Below, piece after piece: positions 1-7,814 of a stretch of DNA of 64,000 nt (the stretch's first letter is position 1; each line of letters starts with the position of its first letter). Position numbers and translations under genes: made by a program. The stretch is from JANQJA01 sp040880285 (GTDB taxonomy: Bacteria > Pseudomonadota > Gammaproteobacteria > Pseudomonadales > Azotimanducaceae), in assembly GCA_040880285.1 (NCBI GenBank), contig JBBDIT010000021.1, positions 62,001-126,000 on the forward strand. The letters run 5' to 3'. Below the pieces are notes generated by a model that searched no databases, was not told where the DNA came from, and saw only the letters and a program-made list of their open reading frames with translations.

Positions 1-544
1 CCGCATTGGAGGTAAACCATTTATGGCCGTTGATGACCCATTCATCACCATCCCGCACCGCGCGTGTCTGGATTGAGCGAGGATCGGATCCGGCGTTGTC
101 GGGCTCTGTCATGGAAAAGCAGGACTGGGTTTCGCCGGCAACCAATGGCTCTAGCCACTTCTTCTTTTGTTCTGGTGTTCCGTAACGGACCAATACTTTC
201 TGGTTGCCAGAGTTAGGTGCCACCACGCCGAACATGGGAGCTGCCACCCCGCTCCAGGCCAGGATTTCGTTCATATAGGCATGGGCCAAAAAACCCAGGT
301 TGGAACCACCATACTCTTCCGGTAAGTGCGGCGCCCATAGTTTGCGTTCCTTGACCTCGCCAACGATATCTTTCCAGAGTTTCTGTGCGTCCTCGTTGCC
401 ACTCCAGCGCTCGGCGATCAGATGTTCGTTGGGAATAATTTTTTTACCGACGATTTCGGCGGTGTCGAGTCGGATCTGGTTAACCTCATCCGATAGATTG
501 GGTATCGGTTGGACTGTCAGGATACTGTCCGGATTAAACGCCAT
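1..544 (-). CDS. Acyl-CoA dehydrogenase, N-terminal part (runs off the left edge)
   Basis: The visible 181 codons read as the N-terminal and middle part of a FAD-dependent acyl-CoA dehydrogenase, which makes the alpha-beta double bond in an acyl-CoA. The protein starts MAFNPDSIL and contains the family pattern MTEPDNAGSDP, which lies near the flavin in known members, followed by a segment reading as WVINGHKWFTSNA at the window edge. The start is ATG at 544, with a strong GAGGGGG ribosome site six bases upstream. The C-terminal catalytic half lies outside the window. The gene is divergent from the diguanylate cyclase gene, with 239 bases between them. The family call is firm; substrate chain length cannot be judged. 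Confidence 0.88.
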   Translation of the reverse strand, partial: MAFNPDSILTVQPIPNLSDEVNQIRLDTAEIVGKKIIPNEHLIAERWSGNEDAQKLWKDIVGEVKERKLWAPHLPEEYGGSNLGFLAHAYMNEILAWSGVAAPMFGVVAPNSGNQKVLVRYGTPEQKKKWLEPLVAGETQSCFSMTEPDNAGSDPRSIQTRAVRDGDEWVINGHKWFTSNA

Positions 545-783
545 GTATTGCCCCCTCAAATAATATGATCACCAGTGCCCGGGACGGCCTGATAGCAATT
601 TTGTTTACTATTGCCTTCACATTTCATCAGCGTGAAAGCTGCATCGACTATATACCAGCTGCCAGAGGCAGTGCAAAAGCCGGGCCCTTGGCCGTGCGTA
701 AAGTGGGGGAATCTATCGTCAACATCGGCTAGACTAGCGGCTAAAGTCGCCTTGAGCCAAATAAACACGATAAGAATAGAGCC

Positions 784-1971
784 ATGGCCGAGTCAGAAGC
801 CGAAAATAACCGCTATCGCATAAACCCATTCAGCCTTCATTATGTCGATGAGGCGCTTGAGCGGGCCTATCTACAGCATGCGCCGGCAGTGGTGACCCGG
901 GGCTTACAACCACTGATTTTTATGCTTGTCCCGTTGCTGTTATTGGTAGCCGTACTAGACTTTAGCGGTGTTATCACAACGCCAGTGGACTGGCCAACAG
1001 TAGGACTGTTCGCCGCCATACTGATCTGGCTACTCCTTATGACCAGCGTGGTCAAACGCTTCATTGAACCGTCCCTGATATTGACGTTTCTCGCGTTTGA
1101 AGCGGTATTGCTGACGCATGTAGACAGCGATGAAGACCTGCTCGTTTTCCTGCCAGGTTTTATCAACCTGATAATACTTGGACACTTTGTGGGGCTCCGC
1201 TTTACCCATGGTCTTGGCACTTCAGTACTGGTCCTCATGATCCTGATCGGAGCGGTCATCGAGAAGGACCTGGATCTTTCGATACTTGGCCATGCGTCCT
1301 TGTTCCTGATTCCCGCGTTGGTCGTGGCCTCGTCAGTTGGCTACACGATTGATAAGCAACGCCGGCGCCTGTTTGCTCAAGTCAGCCAGATGGCCTCGGA
1401 GCGAGTAGAGCATGAAAAGATGGCATTGCATGACCCGCTGACTGACCTGCCGAACCGAAGTCTGCTACGCGAACGGATGGAACAGTCAGTTGCACGTGCG
1501 AAACGCCAGAATGGCCAGTTCGCCGTGCTATTCGTGGACCTGGATGACTTCAAAAGCGTCAACGACAGTTACGGTCATGGCATTGGCGATAAGGTCCTGC
1601 GTGCGTTGGCTGACAATTTGTTAAAGCAGGTACGGGGTGAGGATACGGTTGCCCGCCTCGGTGGCGATGAATTTGTCATCCTGTCAGAGCAGGTTATTGA
1701 CGAGAATAGCGCCCGGAAGGCCGCTGACCGTATTCAAAAAGCCATTTCCCAACCCATCGTGATCAACTTGAAAGAGCGTGGCGATGAAATCCATATCAAC
1801 GTCACCTGCAGTATCGGTATCTCACTGTGCCCACGGGATGGCGATACCCTTGATGATTTGATCAGCCGTGCCGACCATGCCATGTACACCGCCAAGCGCG
1901 GCGGGAAAAGTACGGCGCGCTTCTTTCGTGACAGCGAGTCAGCCAAAAGCGCCGAACTGCCTGCCCGGTGA
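784..1971 (+). CDS. Membrane-bound diguanylate cyclase (GGDEF)
   Basis: This 395-residue protein should make cyclic di-GMP from two GTP at the inner membrane. Residues about 40-190 form roughly six hydrophobic segments that act as a membrane sensor of a type I cannot name. The GGDEF domain covers about 215-385. The active-site motif GGDEF is at 293-297, and an RGED inhibitory-site motif (RxxD) sits five residues before it, so product inhibition is likely. No EAL or HD-GYP domain is present. The stop codon overlaps the GTG start of the next gene (GTGA), so the permease downstream is translationally coupled. Confidence 0.92.
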   Translation: MAESEAENNRYRINPFSLHYVDEALERAYLQHAPAVVTRGLQPLIFMLVPLLLLVAVLDFSGVITTPVDWPTVGLFAAILIWLLLMTSVVKRFIEPSLILTFLAFEAVLLTHVDSDEDLLVFLPGFINLIILGHFVGLRFTHGLGTSVLVLMILIGAVIEKDLDLSILGHASLFLIPALVVASSVGYTIDKQRRRLFAQVSQMASERVEHEKMALHDPLTDLPNRSLLRERMEQSVARAKRQNGQFAVLFVDLDDFKSVNDSYGHGIGDKVLRALADNLLKQVRGEDTVARLGGDEFVILSEQVIDENSARKAADRIQKAISQPIVINLKERGDEIHINVTCSIGISLCPRDGDTLDDLISRADHAMYTAKRGGKSTARFFRDSESAKSAELPAR

Positions 1972-2906
1972 CGCTGGTTTCCGATATTATCCTGCCAATC
2001 TTCGGGCTGGTGATTCTCGGCTTTGTCGCCGGTAAAGTCGGTTGGATCAAGACCACTGCGATCGAGGGCCTGTCGACATTTGTATTTACCTTTGCTATTC
2101 CGGTGATGCTATTTCGCAGCATTGCCCTTGCGGACCTGCCGGAAGACATACCATGGGTATTCCTGTCTGGTTACTATGGTGCCACCCTGTTGCTGTTTGC
2201 GGTCACCCTCATAATCGGACGCCTGCTACAACTCGATGGAGTTGCAAGCAGCATCTTTGCCATGAGCGCGTCCTACAGTAACGTCGTCTTGCTGGGCATT
2301 CCGCTGATCGTTGCGAGCATGGGAGATGATGCCAATGTACCGCTGTTCATTATTATCTCAACCCATGCAGCGGTAATGTTCCTGATCACGACTTTCTGCG
2401 CCGAAACCGCCAGGGGAGACCGGCAGAATCTTGCAACCCTGCCGTACCAGACTCTGCTGGTCCTTGCGCGGAACATGATTGTGGTGGGACTCGTACTTGG
2501 TCTTGCGGTGAACTTATCCGGACTGGCATTACCCCGAACCCTTGACAACATGGCGGCGTATCTCGGCAGTGCTGCCCTACCCTGCGCGGTCTTCTCGATG
2601 GGCGCTTCTATCAGCCAATACAGGATCAGCGGTGACCTACTGAAAATATCCCTTGCGATTGGTCTGAAAAACCTCCTCCACCCCTTACTGGTCTGGTTAG
2701 TATGTAGCCAGCTCCTCGACTTGCCTGCCAGCTGGACCGCAGTTGCAGTCATTCTGGCCGCTTGCCCATCGGGTATCAACGCTTACCTTTTCGCCAACCG
2801 CTACCAGGCCATCGTGCCATCAACGGCAACGGTGGTTGTACTGTCGACACTGATTTCTATCCCGGTGTTGAGTCTGGTTCTTTTCCTGATGGTCAAGGGA
2901 GTCTAG
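1968..2906 (+). CDS. AEC-family (auxin efflux carrier-like) permease
   Basis: A 312-residue integral membrane protein with about ten hydrophobic segments and the overall pattern of the AEC/YfdV family: an N-terminal half with FGLVILGFVAGKVGW, a central polar loop, and a C-terminal half with ACPSGINAYLFA. Bacterial members are proposed carboxylate or small-anion transporters; the substrate here is unknown. The GTG start at 1968 overlaps the stop of the cyclase gene. Bases 2243-2878 recur at 21105-21740 as a partial second copy. This copy has an intact start and ends in LVLFLMVKGV, while the other has a different C-terminus. Confidence 0.88.
   Translation: MTLVSDIILPIFGLVILGFVAGKVGWIKTTAIEGLSTFVFTFAIPVMLFRSIALADLPEDIPWVFLSGYYGATLLLFAVTLIIGRLLQLDGVASSIFAMSASYSNVVLLGIPLIVASMGDDANVPLFIIISTHAAVMFLITTFCAETARGDRQNLATLPYQTLLVLARNMIVVGLVLGLAVNLSGLALPRTLDNMAAYLGSAALPCAVFSMGASISQYRISGDLLKISLAIGLKNLLHPLLVWLVCSQLLDLPASWTAVAVILAACPSGINAYLFANRYQAIVPSTATVVVLSTLISIPVLSLVLFLMVKGV
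2243..2878 (+). repeat. 636-bp direct repeat, copy 1 (inside the AEC permease gene)
   Basis: This segment, from TGCAAGCAGC to AGTCTGGT, is repeated at 21105-21740 in the same orientation. The two translations are identical across it and no base difference was found at the places compared. It lies inside the intact permease gene. The two copies flank an 18.2-kb block holding the IS3 element, the RHS locus and the IS91 remnants. Confidence 0.93.
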
Positions 2907-3105
2907 ATCGAATCAACCAAACCAACGCGCCCAGCCGTATGAGATGTTGATCACGCAGGGAGAAGTCCTGCTCGAAGTTGAAGAATATGATGATTACTTG
3001 CAGGCTATGCCAGGACCTGGCCCAGCGTTATAGTATCGTGTTGGATCGGGTGATTCCGATTCGACCGTTACTTTCGAATTAACCGCAACAATTGAGGTGG
3101 ATAGT

Positions 3106-3228
3106 ATGACACGCATTCCTTTGGTTGAAACAGGCGATGCGCCCGAGAACGTCCAGAAAATTTACGAGCAGCTTCAGGGAAAAGGAAGCGTACTGAATGT
3201 AATGAATGAATCGCCCTCATTTTCCTAG
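3106..3228 (+). pseudogene. Carboxymuconolactone decarboxylase/AhpD-like protein, N-terminal stub cut by an IS
   Basis: The reading frame begins MTRIPLVETGDAPENVQKIY and continues to GSVLNVMNESPSFS before stopping at TAG 3226-3228, which lies inside the IS3 terminal repeat. The start resembles the N-terminus of CMD/AhpD-fold proteins, which normally have 150-200 residues and a CxxC or related site further on. Only 40 residues remain and no active site is encoded. A GAGGTGG ribosome site lies six bases before the ATG. The rest of the gene is not at the other end of the IS, where RHS sequence is found instead, so the downstream part was lost. The family call is moderate because the stub is short. 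Confidence 0.6.
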
Positions 3229-3232
3229 AGAC
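3207..3232 (+). repeat. IS3-element right terminal inverted repeat
   Basis: The sequence begins TGAATCGCCCTCATTTTCCT and mirrors the other end at 6758-6781 (TGAATCGCCCCCACTTTAGT on the minus strand), with a few mismatches. It starts with 5'-TG, as IS3-family ends do. The flanking bases differ at the two ends, so no target-site duplication is visible. Confidence 0.8.
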
Positions 3233-3691
3233 TTCCAAGCTTCATAAAATAATTCTTCTCGTAGTCGACAGGAGACAAGCTTCCATTATTCCCATGGCGA
3301 CGTTTGGCATTGTAAAACAGTTCGATGTAATCGAAGACATCCAGTTTTGCCTCATCTCGCGTCTTGTAGATCCGGCGCTTGATGCGTTCTCGTTTTAGTA
3401 GCTGGAAGAAGCTTTCGGCAACTGCATTGTCGTGGCAGTTACCCCTGCGACTCATGCTCGCTTCGAGATTGTTCGCCTTCAAATAGCTGCGCCACTCCGC
3501 ACTGGTGTATTGAACTCCCTGGTCTGAGTGAACGATGACCTTCTTATTGGGACGTCGTCTCCATAACGCCATCGTAAGCGCATCCATAACCACCGTCGTC
3601 GTTATGCGCTGCTGCATGGACCAACCCACGATCTGTCGAGAGAAAGCGTCCAGGACCACGGCCAGGTACAGCCAGCCCTCGTATGTGCGGA
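3225..3691 (-). CDS. IS3 transposase, 3' exon (C-terminal part of DDE domain)
   Basis: This is the second exon of the transposase split by the intron. Joined to the first exon (5966-6680), the boundary codon becomes ATC and the protein reads on as IRTYEGWLYLAVVLDAFSRQ. It carries the second catalytic aspartate in HSDQG (residue about 296 of the joined protein) and the catalytic glutamate in NAVAESFF (about 332). The 35-residue spacing is the DD(35)E of the IS3 family. The stop is at 3225-3227, just inside the terminal repeat. Read alone from an internal GTG it would give 144 residues without the first aspartate. Confidence 0.88.
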
Positions 3692-3742
3692 GTAGAGTAA
3701 GAGACAGAGCGTAGTCGAACTATTTCTCTGTCTCTCCTCTCC

Positions 3743-3776
3743 GAACCGTACGTGCACCTTTCAGCGCATACGGCTC
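3743..3776 (-). ncRNA. Group II intron domain V catalytic hairpin
   Basis: On the minus strand this 34-nt hairpin begins GAGCCGTATGCG, has a GAAA loop and closes with CGTACGGTTC. It contains the AGC catalytic triad near its 5' end and has the standard domain V length. A shorter hairpin, domain VI with the expected branch-point adenosine, follows at about 3697-3735 in the AGAGACAGAG...CTCTGTCTCT stem. The maturase stop is only five bases before domain V. Confidence 0.92.
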
Positions 3777-3781
3777 TCCAC

Positions 3782-5290
3782 TTAACAGTGACTGAGCGCC
3801 ATAGCGACATCAGCAAATTGAGAAGTGACCGTGTTGCGATCTTCCAGACTGAGATAGGGATTGGAATCTGGTAGTCTCCAGCGAAACTGCATCTTACGAC
3901 TACCGACGAGTCGAGTCAGAACAGCGCCGTGAAGATGACCTCTGTTCGTCTTACCGAACAGAACCCAAATTTTAGCTTGCCCAGGAGCCGGACGTTTACA
4001 CCATTTACGCAACAAGGATTTGATACGCGAACGGTATTTACGTGCCAGCCAATGCGCAAGCTTCCAAAATACAACCTGATCTATGTGACTGTAGATTTTA
4101 GCAGTGTAGTCAGTGTGCTGGTAGAAGGCTGCCCAACCCTTGAGTTTACGGTTGAGAGCTTCGACCATATCAATTTTGCTGGTGCTGTGGTTGCCAGACA
4201 ACATCGAACTGAGACCAGCTGCGAAGTTCTTCGCTTTCTCTCTGGGTATCGTTGAGACCACACGCATCGTACCTCTCGGTCCACGCTTACGGATTAATCG
4301 ATGTCCCAGAAAGACGAAGCCGTCGTTAACATGGGTGACGTGCGTCTTATCCATATTTAACGTCAGTTTCAGCCGGTCTTCCAAAAATACACGGCATTCA
4401 TCACGGATAGCTTCAGCCTCAGCCTTGCTGCCCTTGACGATGACAACGAAGTCATCGGCATATCGACAATAAGAGACAGCGGGTTTCCACTGCCTGTTTT
4501 CGGCGATAGCGGGTGCACGACCAATTTTGATGCTGTGATTCCAGTACCAACGATCCTTCCGAGCCTTCTTGCTGAGATATTTAGCCTCAAGATACTGATC
4601 GAACTCATTGAGCATGATGTTCGAGAGTAATGGGGATATAACCCCACCTTGTGGCACACCTTCGTTCGAGGCCCGGAACAATCCCCGGTCAACATGTCCT
4701 GCTTTGATGATCTGCCAAAGCACATTCAAAAAGCGTTGATCGCTAATTCGCTTGCGTAGGCATTTCATCAAAAGACGATGATGAACGGTATCAAAGTAAC
4801 TGGAAAGATCTCCTTCAATGACCCAGCGCCCCTTGGTTTCACTAGAATCCGTCAGTTGTAACTTCACTGTTCGGATAGCATGGTGAACACTGCGCTCCGG
4901 CCGGAACCCATAGGAGAGACGATGAAAGTCGTTTTCCCAGATCGGTTGCATAACCATCAACATTGCACGTTGCACAATGCGGTCACGCAGTGTTGGTATC
5001 CCCAGCGGACGCTGTTTACCGTTTGGTTTCGGAATGTAAACCCGTCTGGCCGGATTGGGTTGATACCTGCCCGCCAGAAGTTCCTCTCGGAGTTCCAGAA
5101 GATAGGCGTCCAATCCATAGATGAGAGATAGCCGGGTCATACCGTCAATACCCGGTGAATTTGCACCAGGGGATGACAAGGTAATCTCAGCCGCCTCTCG
5201 CAACCAGTCGGGATGAGTTATCAGGCGCAGCAGACGATCTACTCGTCGAGCAGGATCATTTGCCGTCCACGTTGCGAGCTTGCGTTGCAT
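3782..5290 (-). CDS. ltrA: Group II intron reverse transcriptase/maturase (IEP)
   Basis: A 502-residue intron-encoded protein. The RT domain spans about 40-340 with RPLGIPTLRDRIVQ, the GVPQGGVISPLLSN motif and the catalytic YADDFVV near residue 277. The maturase/X domain follows (about 360-450) with the KLKGWAAFYQHTDY block. The protein ends soon after the NPYLSLE segment with no cysteine-paired HNH endonuclease, so it is an En-minus type that would need another primer for second-strand synthesis. I prefer ATG 5290 (MQRKLATWT); a TTG at 5305 in the same frame could also serve. The frame is intact, so splicing and mobility may be active. Confidence 0.94.
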   Translation of the reverse strand: MQRKLATWTANDPARRVDRLLRLITHPDWLREAAEITLSSPGANSPGIDGMTRLSLIYGLDAYLLELREELLAGRYQPNPARRVYIPKPNGKQRPLGIPTLRDRIVQRAMLMVMQPIWENDFHRLSYGFRPERSVHHAIRTVKLQLTDSSETKGRWVIEGDLSSYFDTVHHRLLMKCLRKRISDQRFLNVLWQIIKAGHVDRGLFRASNEGVPQGGVISPLLSNIMLNEFDQYLEAKYLSKKARKDRWYWNHSIKIGRAPAIAENRQWKPAVSYCRYADDFVVIVKGSKAEAEAIRDECRVFLEDRLKLTLNMDKTHVTHVNDGFVFLGHRLIRKRGPRGTMRVVSTIPREKAKNFAAGLSSMLSGNHSTSKIDMVEALNRKLKGWAAFYQHTDYTAKIYSHIDQVVFWKLAHWLARKYRSRIKSLLRKWCKRPAPGQAKIWVLFGKTNRGHLHGAVLTRLVGSRKMQFRWRLPDSNPYLSLEDRNTVTSQFADVAMALSHC

Positions 5291-5965
5291 TTCCCTGATT
5301 ATCAAAGGTCTTCACCTCATTACTGTCAGATAGTTTGCAAATGCAAACCTGTCAAGCTGCCCCCCTTCGCCTTGTAATGGGCTTTCCCCATCGCCGACTA
5401 CTACGAGAGCTCCGCCAGTCTGTTCATCATCGGGGTCGTGCTCCCTTAACATTTGATACAGACCTTCCCCGGTTCATCTATCTGGACTCAAACAAGTTGG
5501 TGAGGCTGCCAGTCGCAATCTTTAACCTTGCTTGCTGCAAGATGGCACAAGAGGCAAATCGAACTGTGTTCAACTTGCTACCCCTCAATACCGCATACAT
5601 ATCGATATTAATTCGCGAGAGTGACGACATACTTGTCCATCCCTCCATTCTCGTGCACTGCTTGTAAGTTCGCGTAAGCAGTGGTGACATTTCAACCCAT
5701 AGATACGGATTAACTGGTTCGTGTTCCTCAACCTTCCAACTCTCAGCCTGGAGGATCATCTTGGCTTAGCGAACTCGCCTCAATCCCCTTTGTCAGCGGG
5801 TTACATCACCCCATCAACACACAACGGGTCACTGCCGCTCAGGCTCGTGCGTGCCCACAGCGGCACGCAGTCTTGCTTCTTGGCTCCTGCCAAATAAAGC
5901 AAGTATTCCAGATAGACTTGTGGCTCAGTTATTAACCTCCTTGTCGCCCTGAGCTCCGGGCACAC

Positions 5966-6680
5966 TATAAGTGATGTCAGTGACCCAGAGCTGGTTCGGC
6001 TTCTCGACTTCAAACTGCCGCTCGACCAGGTTCGGAGCCACAGCAGCAGGTTTGCCGCCATAGTGATTCCTGCGCCGGTATCCCCGCTGTGACTGGATTC
6101 CTGCGGCCTTCATGAGCCGATGGACCCGGTTCTTCCCGCAAGACTCTCCTGCTGATTGCATGTCATCGTAGACCTTCCGGTATCCGTAAACAGCACCACT
6201 CTCAATCCAAAACTGCTTGATAAAGCCCAGGAGATACCGATCCTCCTGTTCTCGCTTGCTAAGCGGCTCCTTGAGCCAGGCATAGAAGCCGCTGTGGTGA
6301 ACACCGAGAACATCGCACATGAGTCTTACTGGGAACCGGTGCAAACGAGCTTTCATGAACGCGTATTTTTCTTTGACTCGCCGGCAAAGAACATGTCTGT
6401 TGCATTGACAGGTTGAACCTACAACGGCCTTTTTTAGAATGTCACGCTCCTCTTCACTTCGTCGGAGCTCGGCACGTAGTTTGAGAATTTCTTTCTTTGC
6501 GTCAACCAGATCTCTTTCGGCCTGATCTGAAGTGGATGGTTGAACAGCCTTGATCCATTTGTAGAGGCTATGTGCAGAAACATCCAGGCGTTCTGAAACT
6601 TCGGCCACGGAGTGACCCCGCTCCAGCACCTGGCGAACGGCTTCTTCCTTGAATTCGAGTGTATAGCGTTGATTGCTCAT
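5966..6680 (-). CDS. IS3 transposase, 5' exon (HTH, zipper and start of DDE domain)
   Basis: The first exon encodes 238 residues plus one base of the split codon. It starts at ATG 6680 (MSNQRYTLEFKEEAVRQVL), with AGGAG eight bases upstream. A helix-turn-helix (about 15-45) and a leucine-zipper segment (about 60-95) form the OrfA part; the OrfB part runs from about residue 100. The first catalytic aspartate is D235 in WVTDITY, three residues before the splice site. OrfA and OrfB are in one frame here. IS3 elements usually separate them by a -1 frameshift, and the slippery A6G run is still visible at 6429-6435. A 28-base segment at 6392-6419 seems to have joined the frames. Confidence 0.88.
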
Positions 6681-6757
6681 ATGACTTCTCCTATGCTTAA
6701 AGATTACCGCAGAGATGTCCACAAGAGCGTGGGAAGTCCATTGTAACGCTCAGAGGT

Positions 6758-6781
6758 GTCTACTAAAGTGGGGGCGATTCA
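6758..6781 (-). repeat. IS3-element left terminal inverted repeat
   Basis: On the minus strand it reads TGAATCGCCCCCACTTTAGT and on. It pairs with the repeat at 3207-3232. It ends directly against RHS core sequence. Confidence 0.8.
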
Positions 6782-7276
6782 GTAGCTGATGCTCCTGCCA
6801 TCCCCGCCGATCATGTTGCCATTGGCGTCATAGCTGTAGCTGATGCCACCCACGCTGGTGACCGCATGCGGGCGTACCGTGCTGCTGCCGTAGTGGTAGG
6901 TGGCACCGGATTGCAGGTTGGACTTGGTCTTGATGTTGCCGGCGGCATCATAGGTCAGGGTCAGGTTGTTGGCAGTGGCGGAACTGGTGGCGGTGAGCCG
7001 GTTCAGGGCGTCGTAGAAGTACGACTCCGTGAAGTTGTTGGTGTAAGTGGTATCACTGCGGCTGGTCAGGTTGCCGAGCTCATCAAAGCTGTAGGCGAGG
7101 TCCTGCAGCACACCACTCAAACTGACGATGCTGTTCAGGTGGCCGGTGTCGGCGTCAAAACCACGTTGGGACGTGAGCCCGCCGATCACTTCTTCAGTGA
7201 CATTGCCGCGCGCATCGACGCTCACGATCTCGTGGTATTCATGATCCTCATAGGCGGAGTTGGCGGCTTCGATGGT
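6782..7276 (-). pseudogene. RHS core fragment, cut by the IS3 element
   Basis: This stretch encodes YD-repeat sequence (YSFDELGNLTSRSDTTYTNN, FYDALNRLTATSS, LTYDAAGNIKTKSN, YSYDANGNMIGGDG). It closely matches part of the large RHS protein downstream (about 11910-12400), then drifts in sequence towards the IS. Similarity to the main gene stops at about 7276, just after the segment for SAYEDHEYHEIVSVDARGN. There is no start signal and the RHS tip is missing, so it is a displaced core piece whose toxin end was removed or replaced by the IS. Confidence 0.85.
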
Positions 7277-7310
7277 ACTGATAGCTGATAGCCGTAGCTA
7301 CTGAGTCTTG

Positions 7311-7814
7311 CTACGGCTCGATTTCCGCGCGAGATTCCTTGCTCAATTTCGATGCGAATCGGAGTCGCTCTATTAACCTTGCACACTCAGACAAGTCTGT
7401 CTCACAGGCTACAGGGACCCAAACGCGACTCCTGCCCGCGAGACTATTGATGTAGAAGGCCAAATCATTCTTCTTGAAGAAGGCCTTAGTCGCTTCAAAG
7501 CGATCCGGCGCTATGTCGTAGACTGGATACACTTCAATGGTTTCTCGATCCTCAGCAATACAAGTCATCTCGACAAAAAAGAATTGGGAGGAAACGTCTT
7601 TGGATTCAGCGATATTGAACCTGATTCGATCATGAACTTTGGCGCCCGAAAATGCTTCTTCAACCTCCAAGAGCCGAGATTCTCCTCTTGAGTCTTCACT
7701 TACTAGTCTCCCCACAAAATTCCTGGATTCGCAACCCTTCTCTATGTCATTAGTAGGACTGCAGCCAGACGCAAGAATGGAAGCGATAATGACTGCCGAA
7801 GATACAAGTCTCAT
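7311..7814 (-). CDS. Putative lipoprotein immunity protein for the orphan RHS tip
   Basis: A 167-residue protein with a lipoprotein signal (MRLVSSAVIIASILASGC, lipidated Cys at 18). I do not recognise the mature domain. Its ATG at 7814 overlaps the stop of the RHS tip by four bases (ATGA), the usual layout for a toxin followed by its immunity gene. A membrane-anchored periplasmic inhibitor would suit a toxin tip that acts in the periplasm, as the metallopeptidase-like tip here might. The immunity role is inferred from position only. There are four cysteines in the mature part besides the lipidated one, so disulfides are possible. Confidence 0.6.
   Translation of the reverse strand: MRLVSSAVIIASILASGCSPTNDIEKGCESRNFVGRLVSEDSRGESRLLEVEEAFSGAKVHDRIRFNIAESKDVSSQFFFVEMTCIAEDRETIEVYPVYDIAPDRFEATKAFFKKNDLAFYINSLAGRSRVWVPVACETDLSECARLIERLRFASKLSKESRAEIEP

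Larger units (their letters stand above)
3692..5965 (-). mobile_element. Group II intron with reverse transcriptase/maturase
   Basis: The predicted 5' splice site is at 5965, where the intron starts GTGTGCCCGG, a good match to the GUGYG consensus. The 3' end is at 3692, ending in AC after TTACTCT. Removing exactly these 2274 bases restores an uninterrupted IS3 transposase frame (Tyr-Ile-Arg-Thr-Tyr at the join). Domain V is recognisable at 3743-3776. Domains I-III fall in 5306-5965, and the maturase ORF fills domain IV. The intron lies on the same strand as its host gene, as splicing needs. Exact ends are inferred from consensus and frame restoration. Confidence 0.9.
3207..6781 (-). mobile_element. 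IS3-family insertion sequence interrupted by a group II intron
   Basis: The element is bounded by imperfect inverted repeats at 3207-3232 and 6758-6781 and carries one transposase reading left from 6680. A 2274-bp group II intron (3692-5965) sits inside the transposase gene. Without the intron the element is about 1301 bp, a normal IS3-family length. Its left flank is a stub of a CMD-like gene and its right flank a fragment of an RHS gene. Because the two flanks are unrelated and lack a shared duplication, the element probably took part in a deletion or recombination after it inserted. Confidence 0.88.

Noticed and set aside
2944..3033. A 29-codon frame (MLITQGEVLLEVEEYDDYLQ)
   Set aside because: It has no ribosome site and is too short to judge. 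It may be a scrap of a lost gene.
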